Source: Lentzea xinjiangensis
Lineage (GTDB): Bacteria > Actinomycetota > Actinomycetes > Mycobacteriales > Pseudonocardiaceae
Length of the DNA: 64,000 nt
Direction of reading: 5' to 3'
NCBI RefSeq assembly: GCF_900110955.1
Contig: NZ_FOFR01000002.1
Span: forward strand, 620,001-684,000
Both the position numbers and the translations under genes were made by a program. Shown here piece after piece: positions 15,705-24,957 of this stretch. The notes beneath the pieces are model-generated. The model ran no database searches and was not told the origin of the DNA. It was given only the letters and a program-made list of their open reading frames with translations. Position 1 is the first letter of the stretch. The number at the start of each line of letters is the position of its first letter.

Positions 15705-16729
15705 TCGGCTTGGGAGCTTGGCGCCCACAGGTCGATGCCCGACTCGACGGCGTGCTGGTCGATCTCGGCGAGCTCGTCGTCGGTCAGCGGCGGCGCCTGC
15801 AGTGCCGCGAGGTTCTGCTCAAGCTGCTCCACCGACGACGCGCCGATCAACGCCGACGTGACGCGCGGGTCGCGGATCGTCCAAGTCAGCGCGAGCTGGG
15901 CGAGCGACTGGCCGCGCGACCGGGCGATCTCGTTCAACGCGCGGACGCGGGCGAGGTTCTCGTCGGTCAGCAGGTCGGTCGACAGCGACTTGCCCTGCGT
16001 CGCGCGCGAGCCCTCCGGGATGCCGTCGAGGTAGCGGTCGGTCAGCATGCCCTGCGCGAGCGGCGAGAACGCGATGCAGCCCGCCCCGACCTCCTCCAGG
16101 GTGTCGAGCAGCTCCGGCTCGATCCAGCGGTTCAGCATCGAGTACGACGGCTGGTGGATCAGCAAGGGCACACCGGCGCTCCTGAGCAGCTCGGCGGCCT
16201 CGCGGGTCTTCGCGGGCGAGTAGGACGAGACACCGGCGTAGAGCGCCTTGCCCTGCTGCACGGCGCTGACCAGCGCGCCCATCGTCTCCTCGAGCGGCGT
16301 CTCCGGGTCGAACCGGTGCGAGTAGAAGATGTCGACGTAGTCGAGGCCCATGCGGGTCAGCGACTGGTCGAGCGAGCTCAGCAGGTACTTGCGGCTGCCC
16401 CACTCCCCGTACGGGCCGGGCCACATGTCGTAGCCGGCTTTCGTCGAAATCACCAGCTCGTCGCGGTAGGGCCTGAGATCATCCTTGAGGATCCGCCCGA
16501 ACGTGATCTCCGCCGAGCCGTAGGGCGGGCCGTAGTTGTTGGCGAGGTCGAAGTGCGTGACGCCGAGGTCGAACGCCCTGCGCGCGATGCCGCGGCCCAG
16601 CTCGTACGGCCGGTCGCCGCCGAAGTTGTGCCACAGGCCGAGGGAGATGGCCGGCAGCTTAAGACCGCTGCGGCCGGTCCGTCGGTACGTCATCTGGTCG
16701 TAGCGCGCGCTATCCGCGAGATAGGACAT
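15701..16729 (-). CDS. Aldo/keto reductase, YghZ (L-glyceraldehyde 3-phosphate reductase) type
   Basis: 342 residues, a single TIM barrel. Sequence blocks match the E. coli YghZ group: SLGLWHNFG, HFDLANNYGPPYG (catalytic Asp and Tyr), STKAGYDMWPGPYG (catalytic Lys), FYSHR (His) and LIHQPSYSMLNRW. These NADPH-dependent enzymes reduce small aldehydes, including L-glyceraldehyde 3-phosphate, and detoxify methylglyoxal. ATG 16729 fits the family N-terminus (MSYLADSARYDQM). The start overlaps the start region of the divergent gene, so both promoters lie within each other's coding sequence. Confidence 0.92.
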   Translation of the reverse strand: MSYLADSARYDQMTYRRTGRSGLKLPAISLGLWHNFGGDRPYELGRGIARRAFDLGVTHFDLANNYGPPYGSAEITFGRILKDDLRPYRDELVISTKAGYDMWPGPYGEWGSRKYLLSSLDQSLTRMGLDYVDIFYSHRFDPETPLEETMGALVSAVQQGKALYAGVSSYSPAKTREAAELLRSAGVPLLIHQPSYSMLNRWIEPELLDTLEEVGAGCIAFSPLAQGMLTDRYLDGIPEGSRATQGKSLSTDLLTDENLARVRALNEIARSRGQSLAQLALTWTIRDPRVTSALIGASSVEQLEQNLAALQAPPLTDDELAEIDQHAVESGIDLWAPSSQAD

Positions 16730-16739
16730 GGGGCCCACG

Positions 16740-18446
16740 ATGTCACGTCCTGATGGGACAGAGCACGACCTGAGGCGCGCCGCCGAGGCGGGCGAGGTGC
16801 TGGACCTCTCGCGGCGCGGCGACAACGTGCTGCGCGCCGAGGCGATCCACGACCTGCTGCAGACGGGAGACCTCGGTCCGGTGGGGCTCCAGGTGTCCGG
16901 TGCGCGGATCACCGGTCAGCTCGCTCTCGACTTCTTCCAGTCCACGATGCCGTTGTTGCTGGATGACTGCCTTTTCGAGGAACCGCTGTCGCTGTTCCAC
17001 ACCGAACTGCCCGGGTTGTCGCTCGACGGCTCGACGATGCCCCGCGTCGACGCCGAAGGCCTGCGCACGAGCTACTTCGCCATGCGGAACGCCCGCTGCA
17101 CCGGCGTTCTGGACCTGGACAACGTGAGGATCGACGGACCGCTGCTGCTCCAGGGGAGCAGCCTGGGAGGGCTCACCGGCGGCAGCATGAGGATCAGCCG
17201 CGACGTGTGGATGTCCGGCGTGTTCATCGCCGCGGAAGGGATCGGGTGCTGGCTCGACAGCTGCGAGATCGGCATCGACCTCATCCTCAACGACGCGGTC
17301 ATCGACGCGGCCGGTACCGCGCTGCACCTCAACGGCGGGCAGATCGGCGGCGTGGTCGGGCTCCACCGCGCCTTCCTGCGGGCAGGAGGGGACGGCGACG
17401 CGCTGGCCTTCGTCGACGCGACGGCACGCGGGCTGAACGTGTCCGGCACCGTGCTGCGCAGCGATGCGGGAAACGCCCTGTGCGCCGACGGCGCTCACGT
17501 CCGCGCGGGCATCGGTCTCGCGGAGGACTTCGACGCCCTCGCGAACAGCGCGGACGCCACGATCCGGATCGTCAACGCGAAGGTGGGCGGCGCGCTCGTG
17601 ATCGACGGGTCGGTCCGGAACCGGCGCGGCCAGGCGATCTCCGTCCACCGGGCGACCGTCGACGGCAACCTGCTGATCGGCGGGAAGCTCCTCGAAGCCA
17701 CCGCACCCTCCTCCGCGCTGGAGGTGAGCGACACCGACGTCGGTGGCGAGGTGACCATCCGGCCGGAGAAGACCGTCAACCACGGTGAAGGGCTCACAAT
17801 CGACCTGTTCAGCACGAGAGCGGGACGGGCGCTGCGGCTCGACGTGCCGAAGCTGGTCGAGAACACCGAGTTCGCCGCGACGGTGAACGGTCTGACCTAT
17901 CCCGAGCCCCCGGACGACACCGACGCGTGGCTGACGATGCTGCGCGACCACACGTTCCGGTACGAGGCCCAGCCGTACCAGCAGCTCGCGGCGGTCCACC
18001 GCGCCGCCGGCCACGAGCACGCCGCCCGCAAGGTCCTCATCGCCCAGCAGGAGGACCTCCGGCACCGCGGCGACCCCGGCAACAAGCTGTGGCACTGGTT
18101 CCTCGGCGTCACGCTCGGCTACGGCTACCGGCCCTCCCGGGCCGTGGCCGGCCTGCTGGTGACGTTCCTGCTCGCGATCGGCCTGGTGTGGACGGCGGGC
18201 GAGCTCAACGGCCTGACCCCGGCGAAGGACCGCCCCGCCGACGCCTGCTCACCGGTGAACCGGATCAGTCTCGCGGCCGATCTCGCCATCCCGCTGGTGA
18301 AGCTCGGTGGCACACCGCGGTGCGAACTGGCGAACGGGGCCGCCGGGCAGTGGGCGACCGGGGCGGGCTGGGTCGTGCAGGTCCTCGGCTGGTCGTTCGC
18401 CACGCTGAGCGTCGCGGGCTTTACCGGGCTCGTTCGCAAAAGCTGA
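16740..18446 (+). CDS. Membrane protein with a long repetitive beta-helix-like region, unknown function
   Basis: 568 residues from ATG 16740 (GGGG seven bases upstream); ATG 16728 would overlap the divergent start. Residues about 40-370 repeat a loose pattern of short hydrophobic strands and turns (LDLDNVRIDGPLLL, VNAKVGGALVIDG, VHRATVDGNLLIGG), typical of a parallel beta-helix or pentapeptide-like fold. A helical segment follows (about 390-450), then two membrane helices near the C-terminus (AVAGLLVTFLLAIGLVW and WVVQVLGWSFATLSVAGF). The repeat domain is probably cytoplasmic. I do not recognise a named family. Confidence 0.8.
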   Translation: MSRPDGTEHDLRRAAEAGEVLDLSRRGDNVLRAEAIHDLLQTGDLGPVGLQVSGARITGQLALDFFQSTMPLLLDDCLFEEPLSLFHTELPGLSLDGSTMPRVDAEGLRTSYFAMRNARCTGVLDLDNVRIDGPLLLQGSSLGGLTGGSMRISRDVWMSGVFIAAEGIGCWLDSCEIGIDLILNDAVIDAAGTALHLNGGQIGGVVGLHRAFLRAGGDGDALAFVDATARGLNVSGTVLRSDAGNALCADGAHVRAGIGLAEDFDALANSADATIRIVNAKVGGALVIDGSVRNRRGQAISVHRATVDGNLLIGGKLLEATAPSSALEVSDTDVGGEVTIRPEKTVNHGEGLTIDLFSTRAGRALRLDVPKLVENTEFAATVNGLTYPEPPDDTDAWLTMLRDHTFRYEAQPYQQLAAVHRAAGHEHAARKVLIAQQEDLRHRGDPGNKLWHWFLGVTLGYGYRPSRAVAGLLVTFLLAIGLVWTAGELNGLTPAKDRPADACSPVNRISLAADLAIPLVKLGGTPRCELANGAAGQWATGAGWVVQVLGWSFATLSVAGFTGLVRKS

Positions 18447-18507
18447 CGAACCTTCATGTCCAAATGCAGCGAGGGCCCGCCCTGCTGGGCGAACCCCCGT
18501 TCACAAG

Positions 18508-18580
18508 AGCCGGCGAGGGGAATCGAACCCCTAACCTTTCGCTTACAAGGCGAGTGCTCTGCCAATTGAGCTACGCCGGC
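18508..18580 (-). tRNA. tRNA-Thr(TGT)
   Basis: On the minus strand the acceptor stem GCCGGCG pairs with CGCCGGC. D-arm GCTC/GAGC, anticodon loop CTTGTAA with anticodon TGT, and T-arm AGGGG-TTCGATT-CCCCT are complete. The discriminator is T and CCA is not encoded. It reads ACA codons. Confidence 0.95.
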
Positions 18581-18749
18581 CTGGCTCGTGTTCGCGGACA
18601 TCGTAAGCGTCCCTTGCGGGTGCTCCCTGCGGCGAACGGTCTGCTCTCAGTGTGATCGGATTGCTCCGACCGGAGCCGGACCAACCAACCGATGGATCAC
18701 GGCGCCAACCAGGCCGCCCTGACCAGGTCAGGAGGGTAATCGACGGAAC

Positions 18750-20186
18750 GTGATCATGTCCTCCTTTTCGGGTCGCTCGATCGGGGGTGGTCGACGCCAC
18801 AGCAACTGCGGAAGTGCCCGTCACGATCGCACAACGGAGGTGCGCAAGATTTCAACGAACAACCTGCACGGCCCCTCGCTGCCCGACGACACCACTGTTC
18901 ACCTGGTACTCGATCTGGCGCTCAGGATCGGTGAGGTCCAAATGGCCAGTGGCGCGGGCGCGGCCGATGTGACAGCGACGATTCTCTCCGTCACCGAGAG
19001 CTATGGACTTCCGCACACGGAAGTCGACGTGATCTACACCTCTATCAGCGTGTCGTGCCACCGGGGCACCGAAGCGCCGCCGGTCACCGCCGTGCGCGTG
19101 GTCCGGCAGCGCAGCCTCGACTACACCCGGCTCGCGGCCGTCGAGCACCTCGTGCGCAACCTCGGGCCGGTCGAGGAGGCGCACGCCCGCCTCGAGGCCA
19201 TCACGACGGCCAAGCACCCCTACCCGCGCTGGGTCGCCACCGCCGCGTGGGCCGGGATGGCCGCCGCGGTCGCGTTCCTCGTCGGCGGTGGCCCGTCCCT
19301 CGCCGTCACCGCCGCCGTCGTCACCGCCGTGATCGACCGGGTCGGCAGGGTCCTGAACCGCCGTGCGCTGCCCTTCTTCTTCCAGCAGCTCGTCGGCGGT
19401 GCGCTCGCCACGGGTGCCGCGCTCACCGTCTACGCCACCGGCTTGCTGCCGGCCGTGCGCCCGAGCCTGCTGGTCGCCGTCAGCATCGTCGTGCTGCTGT
19501 CCGGGCTGGCCCTGGTCAGCACCGTCCAGGACGCGATCTCCGGCTACAACGTCACCGCCGCCGGCCGCACCGTGGAGACCGTGCTGCTCAGCGCGGGCCT
19601 GATCGCGGGCGTCGCGCTCGCCATCCGCACGGCGGTCCACTTCGGCCTGGAGATCCGGCTCAGCGACCCGCTGCCGCCGTTGATCTCCGCGGTGCCGATG
19701 CAGTTCGCGGCGGGTGCGGCGACCAGCGCGTTCTTCGCCCTCGCCTGCTACGCGCGGCCCCGCGCGCTGGTCGCCGCCGCCGTCTCCGGCGCGATCGGCA
19801 CCGCCGCCTACGGCCTGGTGACCACCTTCGGCCTCGACCCCCTGCTCGGGTCGGCCGTCGCCGCCGCGATCACCGGCTTCGGCGGCGCCACGATGACCCG
19901 CCGGCTGCGCATCCCCACGCTCGTCGTCGTCCAGGCGGGGGTTGTCCCGCTGCTGCCGGGCTGGACCACCTACCGGGGGCTGTTCCAGCTCACGGCCGAG
20001 AGCGATCCGGCCGGGCTGAGCACGCTGGTCTTCGCGAGTGGCATTGCTCTCGCCCTGGCCGGAGGTGTCGTCTTCGGCGAATACCTGGCCCAGCCCGTGC
20101 GCACCGGACTGGGCCGTCTGGAGCGCAAGTTCGCAGGTCCACGCATGTCCGGGCCGCTCAAACCCACCAAGCGTCGGTTGGAGTGA
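18750..20186 (+). CDS. thrE: Threonine/serine exporter, ThrE family
   Basis: 478 residues. The N-terminal cytoplasmic DUF1212 region (about 48-150, MASGAGAADVTATI, YTSISVSCHRG) is followed by about ten membrane helices, with a second DUF3815-like half (PMQFAAGAATSAFFAL...LPGWTTYRGLFQL). Corynebacterium ThrE, the founding member, has a similar length. It exports threonine and serine by proton motive force. The start GTG 18750 follows AGGAGGG by 13 bases; ATG 18756 is possible. The tRNA-Thr gene is next to it on the opposite strand. Confidence 0.88.
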   Translation: MIMSSFSGRSIGGGRRHSNCGSARHDRTTEVRKISTNNLHGPSLPDDTTVHLVLDLALRIGEVQMASGAGAADVTATILSVTESYGLPHTEVDVIYTSISVSCHRGTEAPPVTAVRVVRQRSLDYTRLAAVEHLVRNLGPVEEAHARLEAITTAKHPYPRWVATAAWAGMAAAVAFLVGGGPSLAVTAAVVTAVIDRVGRVLNRRALPFFFQQLVGGALATGAALTVYATGLLPAVRPSLLVAVSIVVLLSGLALVSTVQDAISGYNVTAAGRTVETVLLSAGLIAGVALAIRTAVHFGLEIRLSDPLPPLISAVPMQFAAGAATSAFFALACYARPRALVAAAVSGAIGTAAYGLVTTFGLDPLLGSAVAAAITGFGGATMTRRLRIPTLVVVQAGVVPLLPGWTTYRGLFQLTAESDPAGLSTLVFASGIALALAGGVVFGEYLAQPVRTGLGRLERKFAGPRMSGPLKPTKRRLE

Positions 20187-20236
20187 ACCTCCCTGTGACG
20201 GGGGTTACACGGCACGCCGACCGCACGGCCGCGCAC

Positions 20237-20242
20237 TAGCCT
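20237..20242 (+). promoter_or_regulatory. -10 element TAGCCT, leaderless start of otsA
   Basis: TAGCCT lies seven bases before GTG 20250 and no ribosome site is present. Confidence 0.5.
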
Positions 20243-20249
20243 CACAAAT

Positions 20250-21689
20250 GTGAGCATGGACATTGGCGAGAACGGGGCGGAATTCGTGGTCGTGGCCAAC
20301 CGGTTGCCGGTTGACCTGGAGCGCTTGCCCGACGGATCGGAACGGTGGAAGCACAGCCCCGGTGGGCTGGTCAGTGCGCTGGAGCCGTTCCTCCGCTCAC
20401 ACAGCGGCGCTTGGGTCGGCTGGCCCGGCGTGGCCGATGCCGACGTGGCGCCGTTCGAGGACGACGGCCTGCTGCTGCACCCCGTCGAGCTGTCGGCCAA
20501 AGAGGTCGAGGACTACTACGAGGGCTTCTCCAACGGCACGTTGTGGCCGCTCTACCACGACGTCGTGGCGCAGCCCGCGTTCCACCGGCACTGGTGGAAC
20601 GCCTACGTGCGGGTCAACCAGCGGTTCGCCGACGCGACCGCGAAGGTGGCGGCGCAGGGCGCGACCGTGTGGGTGCAGGACTACCAGCTCCAGCTCGTCC
20701 CGGCGATGCTGCGCGAGCAGCGGCCCGATCTGAAGATCGGCTTCTTCCTGCACATCCCGTTCCCCCCGGTCGAGCTCTTCATGCAGCTCCCGTGGCGCAC
20801 GGAGATCATCCGCGGCCTGCTCGGCGCCGACCTGGTCGGCTTCCACCGGCCCGGCGGCGCGCAGAACTTCCTCTGGCTGGCCCGCCGGCTCGTCGGCCTC
20901 GAGCCCAGCCGCGGCACCGTGGGTGTCAGGACCCGGCCAGGTGTGGTGCAGGTCGGCGACCGCACCGTGCGCGTCGGCGCGTTCCCCATCTCGATCGACA
21001 GCGCGGGCCTCGACGCGGTGGCCCGGCGCAAGGAGACGCAGGCCCGCGCGAAGCAGATTCGAGCGGACCTCGGCAACCCCAAGCGCATCCTGCTGGGCGT
21101 GGACCGCCTCGACTACACGAAGGGCATCGACGTCCGGATCCGCGCTCTCTACGAGCTGATCGCGGACGGACGCGTGGATCCCGAGGACGTCACGATGATC
21201 CAGCTCGCGACGCCCAGCCGCGAGCGCGTGGACCACTACAAGACGATGCGCCAGGACATCGAGCAGTCCGTCGGGCGCATCAACGGCGAGTTCGGGCGGG
21301 TCGGCAAACCCGTCGTGCACTACCTGCACCAGTCGGTGAACCGCGAGGAGCTGGTCGCGTTCATGAGCGCGGCCGACGTCATGGTCGTCACGCCCGTTCG
21401 GGACGGAATGAACCTCGTGTGCAAGGAGTACGTGGCCTGCCGATACGATCTTGGTGGAGCTCTGGTGCTCAGCGAGTTCGCCGGCGCTGCCGCAGAACTG
21501 ACCAGTGCGTTCCTGGTGAACCCCCATGATCTGGACGGTGTCAAGAACGCATTGCAGGCCGCCCTCGACATCGATCCAGCAGAAGGCCGCCGTAGGATGC
21601 GCGCGCTGCGCCGCCAAGTCCTCACCCACGACGTTGACCGTTGGGCAAGGTCGTTCCTGGAGGCGTTGGGCACGCAGACCTCGGTCTGA
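20250..21689 (+). CDS. otsA: Trehalose-6-phosphate synthase
   Basis: 479 residues of the GT20 glycosyltransferase family. It joins UDP- or GDP-glucose to glucose 6-phosphate in the cytoplasm. Motifs seen: VVANRLPV near the N-terminus, [10 protein letters not shown] (glucose-6-phosphate site), [22 protein letters not shown] and [13 protein letters not shown] (nucleotide-sugar site). The phosphatase gene follows after 45 bases and begins at a TTG with a strong AGGAGG, so both steps of the OtsAB pathway are in one transcript. Confidence 0.96.
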   Translation: MSMDIGENGAEFVVVANRLPVDLERLPDGSERWKHSPGGLVSALEPFLRSHSGAWVGWPGVADADVAPFEDDGLLLHPVELSAKEVEDYYEGFSNGTLWPLYHDVVAQPAFHRHWWNAYVRVNQRFADATAKVAAQGATVWVQDYQLQLVPAMLREQRPDLKIGFFLHIPFPPVELFMQLPWRTEIIRGLLGADLVGFHRPGGAQNFLWLARRLVGLEPSRGTVGVRTRPGVVQVGDRTVRVGAFPISIDSAGLDAVARRKETQARAKQIRADLGNPKRILLGVDRLDYTKGIDVRIRALYELIADGRVDPEDVTMIQLATPSRERVDHYKTMRQDIEQSVGRINGEFGRVGKPVVHYLHQSVNREELVAFMSAADVMVVTPVRDGMNLVCKEYVACRYDLGGALVLSEFAGAAAELTSAFLVNPHDLDGVKNALQAALDIDPAEGRRRMRALRRQVLTHDVDRWARSFLEALGTQTSV

Positions 21690-21734
21690 ATCTCTTCAGA
21701 TCCCATTGACCCATCGAGTGCTCCAGGAGGGGCG

Positions 21735-24266
21735 TTGACCGCCGAGGCCCTCCCCGCCGACCTGCGTCGAGCCATCTGTCAGCTCGCCAGGACCCCGCGA
21801 CTGCTGGTCGCCAGCGACTACGACGGAACACTCGCGCCGATCGTGAGCGACCCGGAGCAGGCTCGCCCGCTCCCGGAGTCGGTGAACGCGCTGCGTTCTC
21901 TCGCGAGCCTGCACGAGACCACCTCAGCCGTGATCTCCGGTCGTGCGCTGCGCGACCTCGCCACCCTGTCCCGCCTACCCGGCGAGGTCCACCTCGTCGG
22001 ATCGCACGGATCCGAGTTCGACGTCGGCTTCGTCCACGCCCTCGACGCGGACGCCAAGGCGTTGCTGCGGCGCATCGAAGCCGAGCTGGAACAGATCGTC
22101 AACGGCCACGAGGGCGTGCACCTCGAGGTCAAGCCCGCTTCCGTCGCCGTGCACGTGCGCCGCGCCGCGAGCGAGGCCATCGGCGAGGCGGTGCTGTCGG
22201 CCGTGCGCTCCGGCCCGTGCACCTGGGAGGGTGTGCAGGTCACCGAGGGCAAGGCCGTCATCGAGCTCGCTGTCGTCGAGACCAACAAGGGCCAGGCGCT
22301 CGACATCCTGCGCCACCAGGTCGGCGCCACCGCGGCGATCTTCCTGGGCGACGACGTCACGGACGAGAAGGCGTTCGCCCGCCTGCACGGTCCCGACCTG
22401 GGCATCCGGGTCGGCGCCGGCGAGTCGCTCGCCCAGCACTACGTGAACGACCCCGCCGACGTGGCGACGGTGCTCGCGTTCCTGCTGGAGGAGCGCCGCG
22501 CGTGGCTGCACGGCGACCAGGCCGTGCCGATCGAGCGGCTGACCATGCTCGCGAACGAGCGGTCCGTGGCCCTGGTGACGCCCGACGCCAAGGTCAACTG
22601 GCTGTGCCACCCGGAACCGGACTCGGCGGCGATCTTCGCCGACCTGCTGGGCGGTCCGGCCGCCGGCCACTTCTCGATCAAGCCGGAGCACGGGTCGCTG
22701 CCGCTGGGCCAGCGCTACCTGCCGGGCACGATGATCGTGGAGACCCGCTGGTCGCGGCTCCTGGTGACCGACTACCTGGAGCACGACCTCGCGTCGCACC
22801 GCACGGACCTCGTCCGGCGGATCTCCGGTTCCACGAACGCGGTGATCACGTTCGCGCCGCGGCCGGAGTTCGGCCAGGTGCCGGTGCGGTTCCTCCGCGA
22901 GCGCGAGGGCCTGCGGGTCGTGGGCACCTCGGACCCGATGGTGCTGCGTTCGCCCGGTGTCGACTGGGAGATCACCTCGGACGGCGTGCAGGAGACCGCA
23001 CGCGCCGTGGTCCGCCCGCGTGAGGGCGCGCCGGTGCTGCTGGAGCTGCGCTGCGGCACCGACGACATCTCCGAGAACCCCCTGGCCGAGTCCGTCCGCC
23101 GCGACCGCGCGGCGGGCTACTGGTCGGACTGGGCGGCGGGGCTGAAGCTCCCGACCGTGCAGACGGACCTGGTGCTGCGCTCGGCGCTGACGCTGCGCGG
23201 GCTCGTGCACAAGGAGTCCGGCTCCATCATGGCGGCGGCCACCACGTCGCTGCCGGAGGAGCTCGGCGGCGTCCGCAACTGGGACTACCGCTACTGCTGG
23301 CTGCGCGACGGCGCGATGACCGCCGCCGCGCTGGTGTCGGTGGGCTCCTACGCGGAGGCCGACGGCTTCCTGAAGTGGCTGCACGGCGTCCTGGAGACCA
23401 TCCCCGGCCCGGAGCGCCTGCACCCGCTGTACACGCTGCACGGCACCCAGCTCGGCGCCGAGGCCGTCATCGACACGCTCCCCGGCTACGCGGGCTCGCG
23501 TCCGGTGCGCGTGGGCAACCTCGCCAACCAGCAGGTGCAGCTCGACGTGTTCGGCCCGGTCGTCGACCTGGTCGTCCAGCTCTCGTCGGCCCGCGGTTCG
23601 CTCTCCGACGCCGACTGGAAGATGGTCCGGGCGATGGCCGAGGCCGTCTCCCGCCGCTGGCACGAACCCGACCACGGCATCTGGGAGGAGCGGCACGCGC
23701 CGCGCCACCACGTGTACTCCAAGGTCATGTGCTGGCTGACCATCGACCGCGCGATCAAGCTCGGCGAGCAGTTCGGCCGCGAGCTGGACCCCTCGTGGGT
23801 GCCGCTGCGCGACACGATCGCCACGGACGTGCTGAAGAACGGCTGGAACGACGAGGTCCAGTCGTTCACCACGGCCTACGACGGCGACGACCTGGACGCC
23901 GCGTCGTTGTTCGTGGGCCTGTCCGGCCTGATCGACCCCACCGACGAGCGCTTCCAGTCGACGGTGACGGCCATCGAGGCCGAGCTGAGGTCCGGCTCGA
24001 CCGTGTACCGCTACCACCGCGACGACGGCCTGCCGGGCGACGAGGGCGGCTTCCACCTGTGCGCGGCGTGGATGATCGAGGCCTACCTGCTCACCGGCCG
24101 GCGCACCGAGGCCGAGGAGCTGTTCGCCCAGATGGTGGACGCGGCCGGCCCCACCGGCCTGCTGCCGGAGGAGTACGACCCGATCGCCGAGCGCTCGCTG
24201 GGCAACCACCCGCAGGCGTACTCGCACCTGGGCCTGATCCGCTGTGCCCAGCTGCTCTCGCAGTGA
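21735..24266 (+). CDS. Trehalose-6-phosphate phosphatase fused to a GH15 glucoamylase/trehalase-like domain
   Basis: 843 residues. Residues about 1-255 are an OtsB HAD phosphatase: D28-Y-D30 in ASDYDGTLAP, SGR near 55, and GDDVTDE at 205-211. Residues about 260-843 are a GH15 (alpha/alpha)6-barrel hydrolase with RNWDYRYCWLRDG (514-526) and two candidate catalytic acids, E651/E652 in IWEER and E812/E813 in LLPEEYDP. The mycobacterial trehalase Rv2402 is of this GH15 type. The protein thus pairs trehalose formation with possible trehalose or maltose hydrolysis. TTG 21735 has AGGAGG four bases upstream. Confidence 0.9.
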   Translation: MTAEALPADLRRAICQLARTPRLLVASDYDGTLAPIVSDPEQARPLPESVNALRSLASLHETTSAVISGRALRDLATLSRLPGEVHLVGSHGSEFDVGFVHALDADAKALLRRIEAELEQIVNGHEGVHLEVKPASVAVHVRRAASEAIGEAVLSAVRSGPCTWEGVQVTEGKAVIELAVVETNKGQALDILRHQVGATAAIFLGDDVTDEKAFARLHGPDLGIRVGAGESLAQHYVNDPADVATVLAFLLEERRAWLHGDQAVPIERLTMLANERSVALVTPDAKVNWLCHPEPDSAAIFADLLGGPAAGHFSIKPEHGSLPLGQRYLPGTMIVETRWSRLLVTDYLEHDLASHRTDLVRRISGSTNAVITFAPRPEFGQVPVRFLREREGLRVVGTSDPMVLRSPGVDWEITSDGVQETARAVVRPREGAPVLLELRCGTDDISENPLAESVRRDRAAGYWSDWAAGLKLPTVQTDLVLRSALTLRGLVHKESGSIMAAATTSLPEELGGVRNWDYRYCWLRDGAMTAAALVSVGSYAEADGFLKWLHGVLETIPGPERLHPLYTLHGTQLGAEAVIDTLPGYAGSRPVRVGNLANQQVQLDVFGPVVDLVVQLSSARGSLSDADWKMVRAMAEAVSRRWHEPDHGIWEERHAPRHHVYSKVMCWLTIDRAIKLGEQFGRELDPSWVPLRDTIATDVLKNGWNDEVQSFTTAYDGDDLDAASLFVGLSGLIDPTDERFQSTVTAIEAELRSGSTVYRYHRDDGLPGDEGGFHLCAAWMIEAYLLTGRRTEAEELFAQMVDAAGPTGLLPEEYDPIAERSLGNHPQAYSHLGLIRCAQLLSQ

Positions 24267-24292
24267 TCCGGAGCAGTGATCTGAAGCAGTGA

Positions 24293-24334
24293 CCTGAGCG
24301 GGTGTCGTCACGGTCGTGGCGGCACCCGCTCAGG
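24293..24334 (+). terminator. Terminator after the trehalose operon
   Basis: Perfect 12-pair stem CCTGAGCGGGTG with CACCCGCTCAGG and an 18-base loop. Just before it are three short tandem copies of a GCAGTGATC-like unit (24260-24293). It is shared with the convergent gene downstream. Confidence 0.8.
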
Positions 24335-24355
24335 TGTTCTCCCGGGCCGCAGTGC

Positions 24356-24889
24356 TCACGGCCGCGGCGGCACCTTCTCGATGATCTTCGCCGTCCCCGG
24401 CGACCTCCCCTGCAACGCGATCACGTCGCCCTTGCGCAGGTGCGCCCACGCCGGCGGCACGAACGGCCGCAACCGCGCCGTCGCCCGTTCCCCCGGCCCC
24501 AGCACCGGCTTGGACTCGATCCACAGCGCCGCCAGCCGCCGCTCACCGGCCGTCAGGTCCCAGGTCGGCCGTTCTCCCCTGGCCTGCACCGGCTCCGCGT
24601 CCAGCGCCAGCGTCAGCTCCACCCGCAGCAGGCCCTGGATCGACTCCACGCACCGCCACTGGTACCAGGCCTCGTCGGCACCCAGCTGCACGGCCGCCTC
24701 CGCCAGCAGGGCCCAGTAGCGCGGTGTCTGCCAGGTGTTGCCGTCGAACTCGCCGAGCAGGTCGAGCACCAGCTCCCACTCCTCGTGGTCGAGGTGGTCG
24801 AGCACGTCCTCGCTCTGCACCTCCGCCGGCACCAAAGCCGCGGCGAACCGCAACAGCTCACCGATCTCGCCGTCGTGGCTCCCCAACAC
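24356..24889 (-). CDS. Conserved-looking protein with EF-Tu-like C-terminal barrel, unknown function
   Basis: 177 residues, probably GTG 24889. The N-terminal 95 residues are acidic and helical (FAAALVPAEVQSEDVLDHL). Residues about 115-172 (LWIESKPVLGPGERATARLR, GDVIALQGRSPGTAKIIEKV) resemble the beta-barrel of translation factor EF-Tu domain 3. No catalytic motif is visible. It lies directly downstream of radA on the same strand, the position where disA is usually found in actinobacteria, but it has no DisA (DGA, RHR) motifs. The function is not known. Confidence 0.7.
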   Translation of the reverse strand: MLGSHDGEIGELLRFAAALVPAEVQSEDVLDHLDHEEWELVLDLLGEFDGNTWQTPRYWALLAEAAVQLGADEAWYQWRCVESIQGLLRVELTLALDAEPVQARGERPTWDLTAGERRLAALWIESKPVLGPGERATARLRPFVPPAWAHLRKGDVIALQGRSPGTAKIIEKVPPRP

Positions 24890-24957
24890 GCGCGTATTCG
24901 ATCACAGCCGCCCCGCGCGCCACGGCCCGTCCCCGGCGCACCGCGACGCCGGGCGGC

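Noticed and set aside
18508-18580. tRNA-Thr as an integration site for a mobile island
   Set aside because: No integrase, excisionase or duplicated tRNA end was seen on either side.
24260-24293. Short tandem GCAGTGATC repeats as a functional site
   Set aside because: Three degenerate copies just after the stop codon look like a local slippage product; no structure beyond the nearby terminator.
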